Part shown: piece after piece, positions 1 through 8,875 of the stretch
How the letters are laid out: each line of letters begins with the position of its first letter
How positions within the stretch are numbered: position 1 is the stretch's first letter
Origin: Pseudomonadota bacterium
GTDB taxonomy: Bacteria > Pseudomonadota > Alphaproteobacteria > Caulobacterales > Aquidulcibacteraceae
Direction: 5' to 3'
Assembly (NCBI GenBank): GCA_020161405.1
Contig: JAIUOD010000005.1
Span: 62,001 to 126,000, forward strand
DNA: 64,000 bases
Position numbers and translations under genes: made by a program
The notes under the pieces: model-generated
Database searches by the model: none
Seen by the model: only the letters and a program-made list of their open reading frames with translations
What the model was told of the DNA's origin: nothing

Positions 1-181
1 TTTCACAAACTTGCCCACCATAAATGCCACCGCGTAAAGCATCATCAAACAATTTCTCGCCAGTTTTTATAAAGCAAATTCCATCGCTAAGTCTATTATA
101 ACGACCTTCAATATTAAGTATTTGGCTTTTTAAATTAGAAATGTCATGCATATCGTTCTCATACTTAACATAAATGTTCAT
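1..181 (-). CDS. imuA: ImuA-like SOS mutagenesis protein, partial (C-terminus beyond left edge)
   Basis: Only the first 60 codons are present. ImuA is a RecA/SulA-like accessory protein of the ImuA-ImuB-DnaE2 translesion mutasome. The visible pattern fits the start of alphaproteobacterial ImuA: an LKSQILNIEG helix, then a short glycine-rich block ending DDALRGGIYGGQVCE, where the family has a D-x-L-GGG-x-x-G-x-x-HE signature. The ATG at 181 is possible. The ATG at 151 (residue 11) is more likely, because GAG lies at usual ribosome-site distance and the LexA box at 176-190 would then be upstream rather than across the start. SOS control by LexA is inferred from that box. Identity rests on a short fragment, so another RecA-like ATPase is possible. 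Confidence 0.5.
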   Translation of the reverse strand, partial: MNIYVKYENDMHDISNLKSQILNIEGRYNRLSDGICFIKTGEKLFDDALRGGIYGGQVCE

Positions 182-190
182 GTTTTGTTC
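176..190 (-). promoter_or_regulatory. LexA (SOS) box upstream of the imuA-like gene
   Basis: The plus strand reads GTTCATGTTTTGTTC, an exact GTTC-N7-GTTC direct repeat, which is the LexA operator form of Alphaproteobacteria. It lies 24 nt upstream of the preferred imuA start at 151 and overlaps the alternative start at 181. Its position supports both the gene identification and SOS control. The direct repeat is seen; LexA binding is inferred. Confidence 0.65.
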
Positions 191-522
191 TCTTTTATAA
201 CTTGTTTATGCAATAGTCGAGTCAATTTTTCATAATAATAATTTCTTTGCGACCGTATTTTGCATAAACTTATCGCTTGACCTATTGCCATAAAAAACTA
301 GTTTGATCTAATTAAAGATACTTGTATTCAAAATAGTTATACTGCAGAAAATATAAAATTGGATATGACAATTTTAAAGTCGTAATAATTAACAATCAAC
401 AAGTCACAAATCTAATTTTCAAATATTAAAAATAAACAATAAAATTAAAATTATAAGTTGTCATATTTTAGACTGACTTTATAATACACCAAAACAAATA
501 ATAATTTTAAAATTGGATAAGG
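191..522. other. AT-rich intergenic region, no gene seen
   Basis: This is the divergent region between the imuA-like gene (leftward) and the large ATPase gene (rightward), and it must hold both promoters. It is very AT-rich. I saw no RNA gene, no long dyad and no coding frame of useful length. Confidence 0.4.
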
Positions 523-3500
523 TTGGCAAATTTGAAAAATTCTTTGACAAAGAACAAATATACTTCAATTATTCGTAAAATTGTTGATCAATTAAAAACC
601 AATAAATTACAAAAAGAATTTACAAACTATGAAGTAAATGAATATGCTTCAACTAATAAAAGCGGCGAAATAAATTCGACTTATGGACGAAAAAACTCAG
701 ACATAGTCATAACAATTAAGACTTTTTTTAAACATCAAATATTAAATATACTGGAAAAGTTTAATTTTAACGTTAATACTGCATCAAATAATTCTGAATT
801 CGTTGATCTAGCACCAACTGATAATGCAGATGAAAAAGGCATATATTCTAGTGCCCTTAAGCATGCCACGACTAGTAAAAATATAAAAAACATTGCCATT
901 ACTGGGCCATATGGGTCTGGCAAAAGTAGCATTATAAAGACTTTTCTTAAGTCTCAAAAAAAGCACGCGTTACAGATCTCGCTTGCCGCCTTCAATTCAA
1001 ACGACGCCCCAGAAACTGATAAGTCAAATAAGCACGAAATCGAACGTAGTATATTACAACAATTACTTTATGGCGCGGATGCAAACAAACTGCCTCTTTC
1101 AAGATTTAAAAGAATACAATCGCCAAATAAAATAAAGTCACAATTCAACTCACTAATTATAATGATAGGCTTACTTGATCTTTGGTATCTTATCGAAAAT
1201 AAATCTATCATTTTAAACGGCAAGTTTTTCCTACCTTTTAACTTTTCAAACTCATTAAATCTATCATGCATTATATTAGGGTTTATTTTATTTTGGCAGG
1301 CAATTAGGTATATTTATGTTAAGAGCCTAGGACTTTCCTTAAAAAGCTTATCGCTTAACAGCGTTGAACTTACACCAGAAACCGCTAAGGAAGAATCTAT
1401 TCTTAATCGCCATCTTGATGAGATAATCTATTTCTTCCAATCGACACCATACGATCTAGTTATAATTGAAGATTTAGATCGGTTCAACAACACCGAAATT
1501 TTTGTAACTTTGCGTGAGATTAATAGCTTAATAAATGCAAACCAAGGCGTTAAAAGAACTATACGGTTTTTATATGCCCTTCGAGACGATATGTTCAAGA
1601 ACACAGAGAGAACTAAGTTCTTTGAATTTATTATTCCAGTTATTCCAATTATTAACTCTTCGAATTCAATTGACAAAATACTAGAGAACGGCGCGCGATT
1701 ATCACTGAATGAAAGACTTAATCGACAGTTCTTACGAGAAGTATCTAGATATTTAAATGACTTAAGACTTATTCAAAATATCTTTAATGAATATGCTATT
1801 TACGTTAAGAATCTGGAAAGTGACAACGAAAATAATTTGGATGCTAACAAGCTATTATCAGTACTAATTTACAAAAACATAATGCCCAGCGATTTTGAGG
1901 ATTTGCATGAAGGGAAAGGTATATTAGCTGAGATTTTTAATAAACACGACACTTATATTTCACTAACAGAGCAGGAATACAATAAACAAATAGCAAGTCT
2001 TGAGGTACAAATTGATCTAGCGGAACAGCAGCTACCAGATGATTTAGACCAGCTTCGTAAAATTTATGCTATGACTTTGATAAATAAAATTCCCCTAAAT
2101 TATTATTACTTAAGTTATGACAGAAGTAGCTATTTTACTATTAACGAACTTACTTCTCATCCAGACTTCGAAACTATTATTGAAGCAAAAACGATATACT
2201 TAAAAAACCCAAATAATAATTCTCACAATCTCGATATTTCAAATCTACAAAAGGAGGTAAATTCAAATAATACATATCAACAACGAAAAAATGCAGTTAT
2301 AAATAAAGCTAATGATTACAAAGTGCAAATTTTAGCAAAAATTCAAGAACTCAGAAACCAGTGTAATAGGCTCAGACTTTCCAAGTCTAATGAAATTATC
2401 CGTGCGAATTCTAGAGAGACTGACGAATTATTTAAAAAATTTGGCGACAATATGGAAATTTTAAGGTTTTTGGTTTTCGAAGGCTATCTTGATGACACAC
2501 ATTACCAATATACTTCTTTATTCCACAAAGGTCGTTTATCACACAATGACAACAAGTTTTTAATAAAAATCCGAAGCTTTATAAACCCAGAACCTGACTT
2601 TCAGATTGATAATCCAAAGGAAGTCATTGCGGAAATGCGTGAGACAGACTTTGATCAAAACTACTGTCTTAATAAAATACTTGCCGATGAATTATTCAGC
2701 ACCCCTTTAGAATATCAAAAAGAAATCGCAAAGTTTGTAAAATTTATTTCTCTAAATTTTAAGGAAAGTGAAGCATTTTTTTTAAAGTATTATACTACTG
2801 GAAAATATGTTAGCAAATTTTTGACAACCTTAATTGAAAAATGGGATGAATTTGTTAATCAGGCAATTTCTAGTCCAAACAATGTAACCCATGTCTGCCA
2901 TATTCTTGCGTACGTTCCAGAAAAATACTTAAGAACGTTCAAGCCCAAATACTTAGGCTTTGCTCAGTACATTTCAGATAACTTATCAAATATATTGGCA
3001 CTAGGCATACACATTGAAACTTCACAACTTAAGTCAATTCAATGTGAGATCGTAGATCTAACCACACTAGAAGATTACCCTGCAATAACAAAAATGCTAT
3101 TTGAAGAAGGACTTTATTTCATTAATATAAAAAATATAGATTTTATCTTCCGAACCATGATTAGCTCACCTACCAAGCCAAATTTAGAAAATAAGCACTA
3201 TACTTCTGTGCTCGCTTCCAATAACTCTATTTTAATTGAAAACTTAGAGAAAAACTTTGGAATTTATCTAGAAAACGTATTATTGCGTCTTAGCGAAAAT
3301 TCTTTTGAAGGTGTGGACACAATATTTAAAGTCGTCAACCAAAAAGATATCAATTTAGATAATCTTGAACAATTTCTAAGTAATCAAATAGCTAGATTGC
3401 CAACTTTAGATAAAGTTCCAACTAATCTTTTTGGTATGATATTTCGATTGAAAAAGGTTGAACCAACTTGGAATAATTGTTTGAAATTCTTATCAAGTGA

Positions 3501-4320
3501 TGTATTTGATGCTCATTTGTTGACTGAATATCTAAAAGATGAAAGCGTTATAAAAGTACTTTCGCATTCTCGGATTCCAGCTGGAAACGAAGCTCTCCTT
3601 ATAGCTGAATTTATCCTAAATAACAATGATTTGCCAAATGACATTTATCGCTCATACATTAGAATGGTACCATATAAATCTTTAAAGTTCCCGAATGATA
3701 TCGATGAAGAAAAAGTAAGGATAATCATCGAAGAGAAAGCGGTCAAATTTTCCAAAACCAATATGGAAGCATTGAAAGTAAGCGAAGAACTTCAAGCGCT
3801 CTTTATAGTTAGAAATATTGAAGAATATCTAGAAATTGCTAATACAATTGAAATCGATGATGATTTAAGGGATCAGCTATTAAGGTCAGAACTTAGTGAT
3901 GAAAATAAGCTGAAAATTATAAATGATATGGACTTGTCAACAATCGATAGTTTACCTGACAGGGCCTCTATTATCGGTGACATATTGGTCAATTCAAATT
4001 CAGCTGATATCAAAGACCTAACTCCAACTAGTATTAGCGCGCTGGTCAATAATTCAGATGAGATCCATAGTAAGATATATCTACTAAACAAATTTCAATC
4101 CAAATTATCTGACAATGAAATCCGCGAATTAATTTCGAACTTACCAACACCATTTAACCAAATTAAAGCTGGCTGGAACACACCGCGTATTGATAACAAT
4201 GACGCAAATTCCGAGTTTGTAAAATGGCTAAAGGCTCGTAATTTTATTTCTTCGTGGAAAGTAACGAAAACAATATTTAGTTTAAATGAAGAAATAAAAA
4301 TTAATTTATTTCGAACCTAA
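523..4320 (+). CDS. YobI-like P-loop NTPase with membrane segments, candidate defence protein
   Basis: A 1265-residue protein with a Walker A motif GPYGSGKS at residues 128-135 and a Walker B motif VIIEDLDRF at about 313-321, as in the YobI/KAP-type STAND-like ATPases. Two hydrophobic stretches at about 209-225 and 245-265 lie between the Walker motifs and look like a membrane hairpin. A charged helical region with coiled-coil character follows (about 480-640), then a long AT-rich C-terminal part without a recognised domain. YobI-type ATPases occur often in defence islands, and the neighbourhood here fits, but a defence role is inferred. The start is TTG; TTG 532 lies 9 nt after AAGG and is better placed than TTG 523, which directly abuts it. 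No partner gene is obvious, so it may act alone. Confidence 0.6.
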   Translation: MANLKNSLTKNKYTSIIRKIVDQLKTNKLQKEFTNYEVNEYASTNKSGEINSTYGRKNSDIVITIKTFFKHQILNILEKFNFNVNTASNNSEFVDLAPTDNADEKGIYSSALKHATTSKNIKNIAITGPYGSGKSSIIKTFLKSQKKHALQISLAAFNSNDAPETDKSNKHEIERSILQQLLYGADANKLPLSRFKRIQSPNKIKSQFNSLIIMIGLLDLWYLIENKSIILNGKFFLPFNFSNSLNLSCIILGFILFWQAIRYIYVKSLGLSLKSLSLNSVELTPETAKEESILNRHLDEIIYFFQSTPYDLVIIEDLDRFNNTEIFVTLREINSLINANQGVKRTIRFLYALRDDMFKNTERTKFFEFIIPVIPIINSSNSIDKILENGARLSLNERLNRQFLREVSRYLNDLRLIQNIFNEYAIYVKNLESDNENNLDANKLLSVLIYKNIMPSDFEDLHEGKGILAEIFNKHDTYISLTEQEYNKQIASLEVQIDLAEQQLPDDLDQLRKIYAMTLINKIPLNYYYLSYDRSSYFTINELTSHPDFETIIEAKTIYLKNPNNNSHNLDISNLQKEVNSNNTYQQRKNAVINKANDYKVQILAKIQELRNQCNRLRLSKSNEIIRANSRETDELFKKFGDNMEILRFLVFEGYLDDTHYQYTSLFHKGRLSHNDNKFLIKIRSFINPEPDFQIDNPKEVIAEMRETDFDQNYCLNKILADELFSTPLEYQKEIAKFVKFISLNFKESEAFFLKYYTTGKYVSKFLTTLIEKWDEFVNQAISSPNNVTHVCHILAYVPEKYLRTFKPKYLGFAQYISDNLSNILALGIHIETSQLKSIQCEIVDLTTLEDYPAITKMLFEEGLYFINIKNIDFIFRTMISSPTKPNLENKHYTSVLASNNSILIENLEKNFGIYLENVLLRLSENSFEGVDTIFKVVNQKDINLDNLEQFLSNQIARLPTLDKVPTNLFGMIFRLKKVEPTWNNCLKFLSSDVFDAHLLTEYLKDESVIKVLSHSRIPAGNEALLIAEFILNNNDLPNDIYRSYIRMVPYKSLKFPNDIDEEKVRIIIEEKAVKFSKTNMEALKVSEELQALFIVRNIEEYLEIANTIEIDDDLRDQLLRSELSDENKLKIINDMDLSTIDSLPDRASIIGDILVNSNSADIKDLTPTSISALVNNSDEIHSKIYLLNKFQSKLSDNEIRELISNLPTPFNQIKAGWNTPRIDNNDANSEFVKWLKARNFISSWKVTKTIFSLNEEIKINLFRT

Positions 4321-4428
4321 GTATATTTTCGCGAGAAAGTTAAATGATTTAGCTAATAAATTTTACTCTGAAATTGAGAACTATAATTAATTTATAAAAA
4401 CAAAGCTCGATATTTACGCCTAACTAAC

Positions 4429-4674
4429 CTAGCTCACTACTAATGCAATAAATTTCGAAAATAAGCGTTCTGGTTTTTCTCCCAGTGCCAATGCATACTC
4501 ATAAAATTCCACAACGTCTATCCTTCTTTGGTAGCGTTCAACTAATGAAACAAATGTTTGGTCTTTTCCAAGCCTTTCGCCCAGTTCTGATTGTTTTAAA
4601 CCCGCCTTTTTTCGTGCTTCGATAAGCACATCAATCAACTTCTTATGATTGCCAGTAAAAATCGTCTTTGACAT
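4429..4674 (-). CDS. XRE-family helix-turn-helix regulator
   Basis: A small (81-residue) DNA-binding protein made almost entirely of one XRE/Cro-type helix-turn-helix. The block LIEARKKAGLKQSELGERLG-K-DQTFVSLVERYQRR is the typical fold, with the recognition helix around QTFVSLVER. I prefer the ATG at 4674 over the upstream in-frame start at 4698 because AGGCGG lies just before it. The gene is transcribed away from the RDD/immunity pair, and a perfect 9-bp dyad (4721-4747) in its promoter is a natural operator, so autoregulation and control of the divergent pair are plausible. The C-terminus (EKPERLFSKFIALVVS) lacks a second domain. Confidence 0.75.
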   Translation of the reverse strand: MSKTIFTGNHKKLIDVLIEARKKAGLKQSELGERLGKDQTFVSLVERYQRRIDVVEFYEYALALGEKPERLFSKFIALVVS

Positions 4675-4720
4675 TGCACCGCCTGATTCCCAAATCAAGG
4701 CGAATAAATATATGTAATTT

Positions 4721-4747
4721 TTGCGTATGCATTTTTTCCATACGCAA
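4721..4747. promoter_or_regulatory. Perfect dyad, probable XRE operator
   Basis: TTGCGTATG at 4721-4729 is repeated in inverse as CATACGCAA at 4739-4747, with a 9-nt spacer. It lies 47 nt upstream of the XRE start and about 87 nt upstream of the divergent RDD gene. Size and position fit an operator for a dimeric Cro-like repressor. A second, weaker dyad (TAGGTTT at 4778-4784, AAACCTA at 4804-4810) lies closer to the RDD gene and may be another control element. Confidence 0.5.
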
Positions 4748-4833
4748 TTATTCCATATTTAGTTTTTTTGCTTTATGTAGGTTTAATAGAAATATTATTT
4801 TGCAAACCTAAAGCATAAACAGAAAGGCTAATT

Positions 4834-5460
4834 ATGTTTTGTCAAATATGCGGAAATGAAATAGATGAAGCATCTAATAAATGCTTTAATTGTGAACCTG
4901 TAGTCAAAATAAATGAAGCCCAATTTGTAATTTCAAATGATGATGAAATAAGTCCAATTGATAATCAGACCATCGAAATATTAGCAAGTGGAAAAATAAA
5001 ACTAATCCCGAACCAGCATACATGGAAAAGATTTGCTGCACGAACTATTGATCATAGCTTGTTCATTTGGGTCACAGAAATGTCATTGGCTTATGCCTCA
5101 GATGATTTTGCGAACTTAATACTTGGATTTGCAAATAAAGGCGCAAGTTTCACAGAAACTTCAATCATACTTTTGTTACTATTACTAAATGTAATTGTTG
5201 AACCGATTTTCCTAACACTATTTGGGACGACAATTGGAAAGTCAATTTTCGGTCTTCGGGTTTATACCAATAAAGGTGAAAAGCTAAGTTATGGCCTAGC
5301 ACTTAAACGTTCGTTTTTAGTTTGGTTAAAGGGTGAAGCTCTGTGCCTTCCAATCATTTCTCTTTTTGCAATGAAAAATGCCCAATTAAAAGTTCAAGAA
5401 ACAGGAACTAGCGATTGGGATTTTCAATGTGACACAATGGTATTCAAAAAGGTAAAATAA
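4834..5460 (+). CDS. Zinc-ribbon RDD-family membrane protein
   Basis: A 208-residue protein. The N-terminus carries a zinc ribbon with cysteines at 3, 6, 17 and 20 (CxxC...CxxC), followed by an acidic linker. From about residue 65 comes an RDD domain: the sequence RFAARTIDHSLF gives the Arg-Asp of the family, then membrane segments near 68-90 and 108-128, and the typical GTTIGKSIFGLRV loop and a third hydrophobic segment near 162-180. RDD proteins are poorly defined membrane proteins, some linked to transport. The next gene starts 2 nt downstream, so the two are almost certainly co-translated. The XRE gene and dyad lie upstream. Function here is not known; a membrane role with the neighbour is inferred. 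Confidence 0.7.
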   Translation: MFCQICGNEIDEASNKCFNCEPVVKINEAQFVISNDDEISPIDNQTIEILASGKIKLIPNQHTWKRFAARTIDHSLFIWVTEMSLAYASDDFANLILGFANKGASFTETSIILLLLLLNVIVEPIFLTLFGTTIGKSIFGLRVYTNKGEKLSYGLALKRSFLVWLKGEALCLPIISLFAMKNAQLKVQETGTSDWDFQCDTMVFKKVK

Positions 5461-5462
5461 TT

Positions 5463-5987
5463 ATGTTATTAATCACTTCATCTGAAGACACTATAATAGC
5501 GTCCTATCTAATTCTAATCTTATTGGCGTTGACGATTTATCTTTTGCCGACATTCATTTCATTTTTCAGAAACCACCATTACAAATGGATTATATTTGTT
5601 TGCAACTTATTTGGTGGATGGACTGGTGTACTCTGGATTCTCATTTTTGTATGGTCAATATGGCCCAAAGAAAAAACTTTAATAGACCCATTTGTAAATA
5701 ATCCAACAGGCACAGGTCGCAGAACAAGTGGACATACTTTTGCACAATCTGATTTGGACTATTTATCACAAGTGCGCCACTTCAATCAAAACCCACGTCA
5801 GCAATATTTAACATTGCAACAACCTGTCGATATTGTTCCTCAGCAAATACCTAACATTCCTAACGAACTACAAAACTTGCCAAAAGCAACTTTATTAACT
5901 TTGGAATATTTGCAAAGATTTAGACAGATTGGCGCAATTAGCAAGAAACAGTATAATCGTGAAAAAAGACGAATTTTGGCGCAATAA
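5463..5987 (+). CDS. Superinfection-immunity-like membrane protein with C-terminal SHOCT-like tail
   Basis: A 174-residue protein. Two membrane helices (about 11-35 and 41-66) joined by a short basic loop carry the pattern YLLPTFISFFRNH...IFVCNLFGGWTGVLWI, typical of the Imm superinfection immunity family named after phage T4 Imm, which blocks DNA entry of related phages. A polar linker rich in Gln and Pro follows, then a short C-terminal segment (about 145-174) with the look of a SHOCT motif (LQRFRQIGAISKKQYNREK). The gene is 2 nt after the RDD gene. Homologues are also found on ordinary chromosomes, so phage exclusion is an inference supported by the surrounding defence genes. Confidence 0.65.
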   Translation: MLLITSSEDTIIASYLILILLALTIYLLPTFISFFRNHHYKWIIFVCNLFGGWTGVLWILIFVWSIWPKEKTLIDPFVNNPTGTGRRTSGHTFAQSDLDYLSQVRHFNQNPRQQYLTLQQPVDIVPQQIPNIPNELQNLPKATLLTLEYLQRFRQIGAISKKQYNREKRRILAQ

Positions 5988-6045
5988 ACTATTGAAATAT
6001 AACAATAAATATTTACAATTTAGCGCTGATTGTCAATTTATTGTT

Positions 6046-6609
6046 TTACGTACTTTCTCGCGCTTTTGGAATGTGTCTATATAAAGTTGCAAAGCTAACC
6101 CCCATTTTCTTTGCAACTTCTGCTACAGTGATGTCATGGTTTTTTAAAAGCGTCTTTGCGACTTGTATATCTGTTTCAGATAATTTTGATGGGCGTCCAC
6201 CAGTTTTACCACGCGCTTTAGCCGCATCTAGTCCTGCGCGTGTTCTTTCGCGAATAATACTTCGTTCAAATTCAGCAAGTGAAGCAAATATGTGAAAAAT
6301 CAATCGACCGCCTGAAGTTGAAGTGTCGATGGATTCTGTAATAGATTTAAATCCAATTCCACGTTTTTCTAAATCTTCAACAGTTTCTATTAGCTGCTTT
6401 AACGAACGCGCTAGTCTGTCTAATTTCCAAACGACTATACAATCACCTTCACGTGCATATTCCAGTGCAGCTTTAAGTTCTGGCCTATCTCTTTGCGCAC
6501 CAGATGCTCTTTCTTCAAAAACCTTATCGCAACCTGACGACTTTAAAGCATCTATTTGTAAATCTGTATTTTGTTCATTTGTAGAAACACGCGCATAGCC
6601 AATATTCAT
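6046..6609 (-). CDS. Serine recombinase, resolvase/invertase type
   Basis: A 187-residue small serine recombinase of the TnpR/Pin group. The N-terminal catalytic domain starts MNIGYARVSTNEQ with the nucleophile Ser9, continues with the conserved Arg region (ERASGAQRDRPEL, VVWKLDRLARS) and the long E helix (LAEFERSIIRERT). The C-terminal helix-turn-helix (about 145-183) reads ITVAEVAKKMGVSFATLYRHI. Length and layout are normal, so it is probably intact. No Tn3 transposase lies beside it, so it may resolve or invert the host element or be a remnant of a transposon. It converges with the immunity-like gene. The promoter contains a long inverted repeat (6622-6661). Confidence 0.9.
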   Translation of the reverse strand: MNIGYARVSTNEQNTDLQIDALKSSGCDKVFEERASGAQRDRPELKAALEYAREGDCIVVWKLDRLARSLKQLIETVEDLEKRGIGFKSITESIDTSTSGGRLIFHIFASLAEFERSIIRERTRAGLDAAKARGKTGGRPSKLSETDIQVAKTLLKNHDITVAEVAKKMGVSFATLYRHIPKAREST

Positions 6610-6621
6610 TAAATCCCTTTC

Positions 6622-6661
6622 GTATCTTAAAACTCAACTAGTCGTTAGCATATTAAGATAC
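6622..6661. promoter_or_regulatory. Inverted repeat upstream of the recombinase, candidate res-like site
   Basis: GTATCTTAA at 6622-6630 is inverted as TTAAGATAC at 6653-6661. Related AT-rich pieces (AAGATATAG, AAGATATTA) follow up to about 6690. Small serine recombinases bind several AT-rich dyads beside their own gene, so this could be a res site that also serves as operator. The repeat is seen; recombinase binding is inferred. Confidence 0.4.
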
Positions 6662-6838
6662 ATATTTCAAGATATAGTAATAAGATATTATTCGTTCCAA
6701 ATATTTACTTTTCAGATAAATATAATTTCTTATCTCATAAACGAACGTTTTCGATATGTTTGAAATTTCAATTTGATGAGAAATTAGAATTGAATAATTT
6801 AGGCTATACTAGTTTATATGTAGAAATAATTAAAATCT

Positions 6839-8872
6839 TTAACCGCCAGCTACTTCGACGTTCCATCCCATTTCTATGAGTTGTTTTTTTTGGATAGGGC
6901 TGACAGAACAAATTGGCATTGCCAGACATAGTAAATGCTTTGGTCTGCTCATTGCCACGTATAGTTGGCGCATGAACTTCTTGTTTGGCTTCGCCGTCCT
7001 ACCTTCTGAAAGTTTAGTATTTGGTACGCTGAGGGTTGGCTTTGACTTCAAAAGGTACTCAATCATGCAAGTTAAGTCATCAATATAATTAAAAGTCGTC
7101 ACAACCAATGTTGCGTCGTGAGTTTCTCCTTTAGCGCCATGAATAGTCGAAAATTCAATTTTAACACCATCAATGTCCATAATGTTATTGTGCAGAGCAA
7201 TCGCTTTATTTCCATCTTGAACATCTCCAAATTCAAGAAATTTTTTAAAATCAACGGAGTCACTTTCAGTCGTTAAATCAAATAGTGCCAAAAATCTTTC
7301 AATTGTGTTTTTATACTTATTAGGCGCAATTTTATTGTTTAAACAATCAAAAACCAATTTCCTGAAATCCGAGTATTTTCCCTTTTCATTTAGAAATTCC
7401 TTTAATGATCTAATCGTATGAAATTTTTGACCCTCGCAGGTGACATTTGCTAACTTAAGTAATTTCAAAACTGCATCACTAATTATACTATTTCCTGCTT
7501 CTGTTGAAGAGTTATTTATTGTGCTAGACCGAGCAAACAAAATACCTTCTATAAAATTAGCAGGTTTGAATTTTTTGGGTGCTTTATCAAGGCTATAGTT
7601 TTTATTATAATTTATAATGCTCTTCTTTTTTTTCTGCTCATCAGCATTTTTTCTAACTTGACCTACACCACCCAATGCCTTTGCCTTGAAATTGCCAGAG
7701 TTCAAATAGCTAAGATTGAATTGGCTCTTCAAAAGCTCTGCAAAGGCACTTATTGCATCTTCTTCTTTCCCTTCGTCAAAAAGAAAAATAGTATGCTTTT
7801 GCTTCTCAATCCCATTATTAAAGAATGTTTCCGATTTTACTTTTTCATCCTCGGATTCAAGTTCAACCTCATTAAAGCTAAAGCCCTTTATTAGATTTGC
7901 AATGTCATTGTTAAATCTGTGGCTTCTGTCGATAACTCTAAACATTTCGGCTTTTGGCTTATTATTGTAAGTGCTGTTTGGTTCTCCATCGCCAAAACTG
8001 TCATATATGGCTTGGTCAGGGTCGCCAAAGCGTTGAATGTTGCTCTTTTTTGGATCGTTTTGGAAAATTGTTTGGAGCAAATCATCTTGGAATTTTTGAG
8101 TATCTTGCATTTCATCAATCAAAAGCATCGGGAAGCGTTTTTGAAGATAGCAAGATAAATTGTTAGTTTGACTCAATACGTAATTTGCGAATGCATACAT
8201 TTCGGAATATGTTACGAAACCAAATTTAATAAGATTGAATCTCCTTGATAAGTAGTTGGTATCCCTAGAATTGTCGGGAACAACATTTTTGTGCAATTCC
8301 TCAAAAAACCGTTCGCTTATACTAAAACTGTTTTCCTTTTCGTTGAAAACAATTTTAAAATTTTTGAAAGATAATTTATTTCTGTGGAAAAGGGATATCA
8401 ATTGCTTGTCTTTTCCATCTGTAAATCTTGCCTTGCCCCAGTATTGTGCGCTCAATTGATTTTCAAGTTCTTCATCACTGATTAGGGAAACGTTATTCGT
8501 GAGATTGCGGAGGTATGGCAAAGCTAGAAACTTATCGACAAACTCCTGTATTGTTCCAATAAAATGTGGATATCTTAATAGCTTTTCACTGTCTGGCGAT
8601 TTGGAATTTTTGAGACGATTTATAATTTCATCTTTGGCTACATTGGTATGTGATAACACGCAAATACCTGAATGGAGAGAATTCCATTTTTTTGCTAAAA
8701 GAAATAGCTTTGCGCCAATTAATGTGGTTTTACCGCTTCCAGGACAAGCCTGAACATCAATTGAATCTAAGTTTTTTAGAATATCGCGTCTATCAGAATC
8801 AAAAACCCAGTCTTCGCTAGTGCAAAGCTTATCAATATCATCATCTGTAATATCAATATCACTTAACCGCAT
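6839..8872 (-). CDS. UvrD-like helicase, GajB-like component of a Gabija-type system
   Basis: A 677-residue superfamily 1 helicase. Seen motifs: I, ACPGSGKTT near residue 43-51; II, LLIDEMQDTQ; III, RFGDPDQAIYDSFGDG; V, STIHGAKGETHDATLVV; VI, LYVAMSRPKHLL near the C-terminus. The sequence between motifs III and V is long and poorly conserved. The start codon is 3 nt after the stop of the OLD nuclease gene, so the two form one unit. A class 2 OLD nuclease with a UvrD-like helicase is the composition of the Gabija anti-phage system (GajA plus GajB), though this helicase is longer than the roughly 500-residue reference GajB. The system assignment is by family and gene order. Confidence 0.75.
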   Translation of the reverse strand: MRLSDIDITDDDIDKLCTSEDWVFDSDRRDILKNLDSIDVQACPGSGKTTLIGAKLFLLAKKWNSLHSGICVLSHTNVAKDEIINRLKNSKSPDSEKLLRYPHFIGTIQEFVDKFLALPYLRNLTNNVSLISDEELENQLSAQYWGKARFTDGKDKQLISLFHRNKLSFKNFKIVFNEKENSFSISERFFEELHKNVVPDNSRDTNYLSRRFNLIKFGFVTYSEMYAFANYVLSQTNNLSCYLQKRFPMLLIDEMQDTQKFQDDLLQTIFQNDPKKSNIQRFGDPDQAIYDSFGDGEPNSTYNNKPKAEMFRVIDRSHRFNNDIANLIKGFSFNEVELESEDEKVKSETFFNNGIEKQKHTIFLFDEGKEEDAISAFAELLKSQFNLSYLNSGNFKAKALGGVGQVRKNADEQKKKKSIINYNKNYSLDKAPKKFKPANFIEGILFARSSTINNSSTEAGNSIISDAVLKLLKLANVTCEGQKFHTIRSLKEFLNEKGKYSDFRKLVFDCLNNKIAPNKYKNTIERFLALFDLTTESDSVDFKKFLEFGDVQDGNKAIALHNNIMDIDGVKIEFSTIHGAKGETHDATLVVTTFNYIDDLTCMIEYLLKSKPTLSVPNTKLSEGRTAKPNKKFMRQLYVAMSRPKHLLCLAMPICSVSPIQKKQLIEMGWNVEVAGG

Positions 8873-8875
8873 CGC

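Noticed and set aside
6046..6609. A complete Tn3-type transposon around the resolvase
   Set aside because: No transposase gene and no 38-bp type terminal inverted repeats were found around it.
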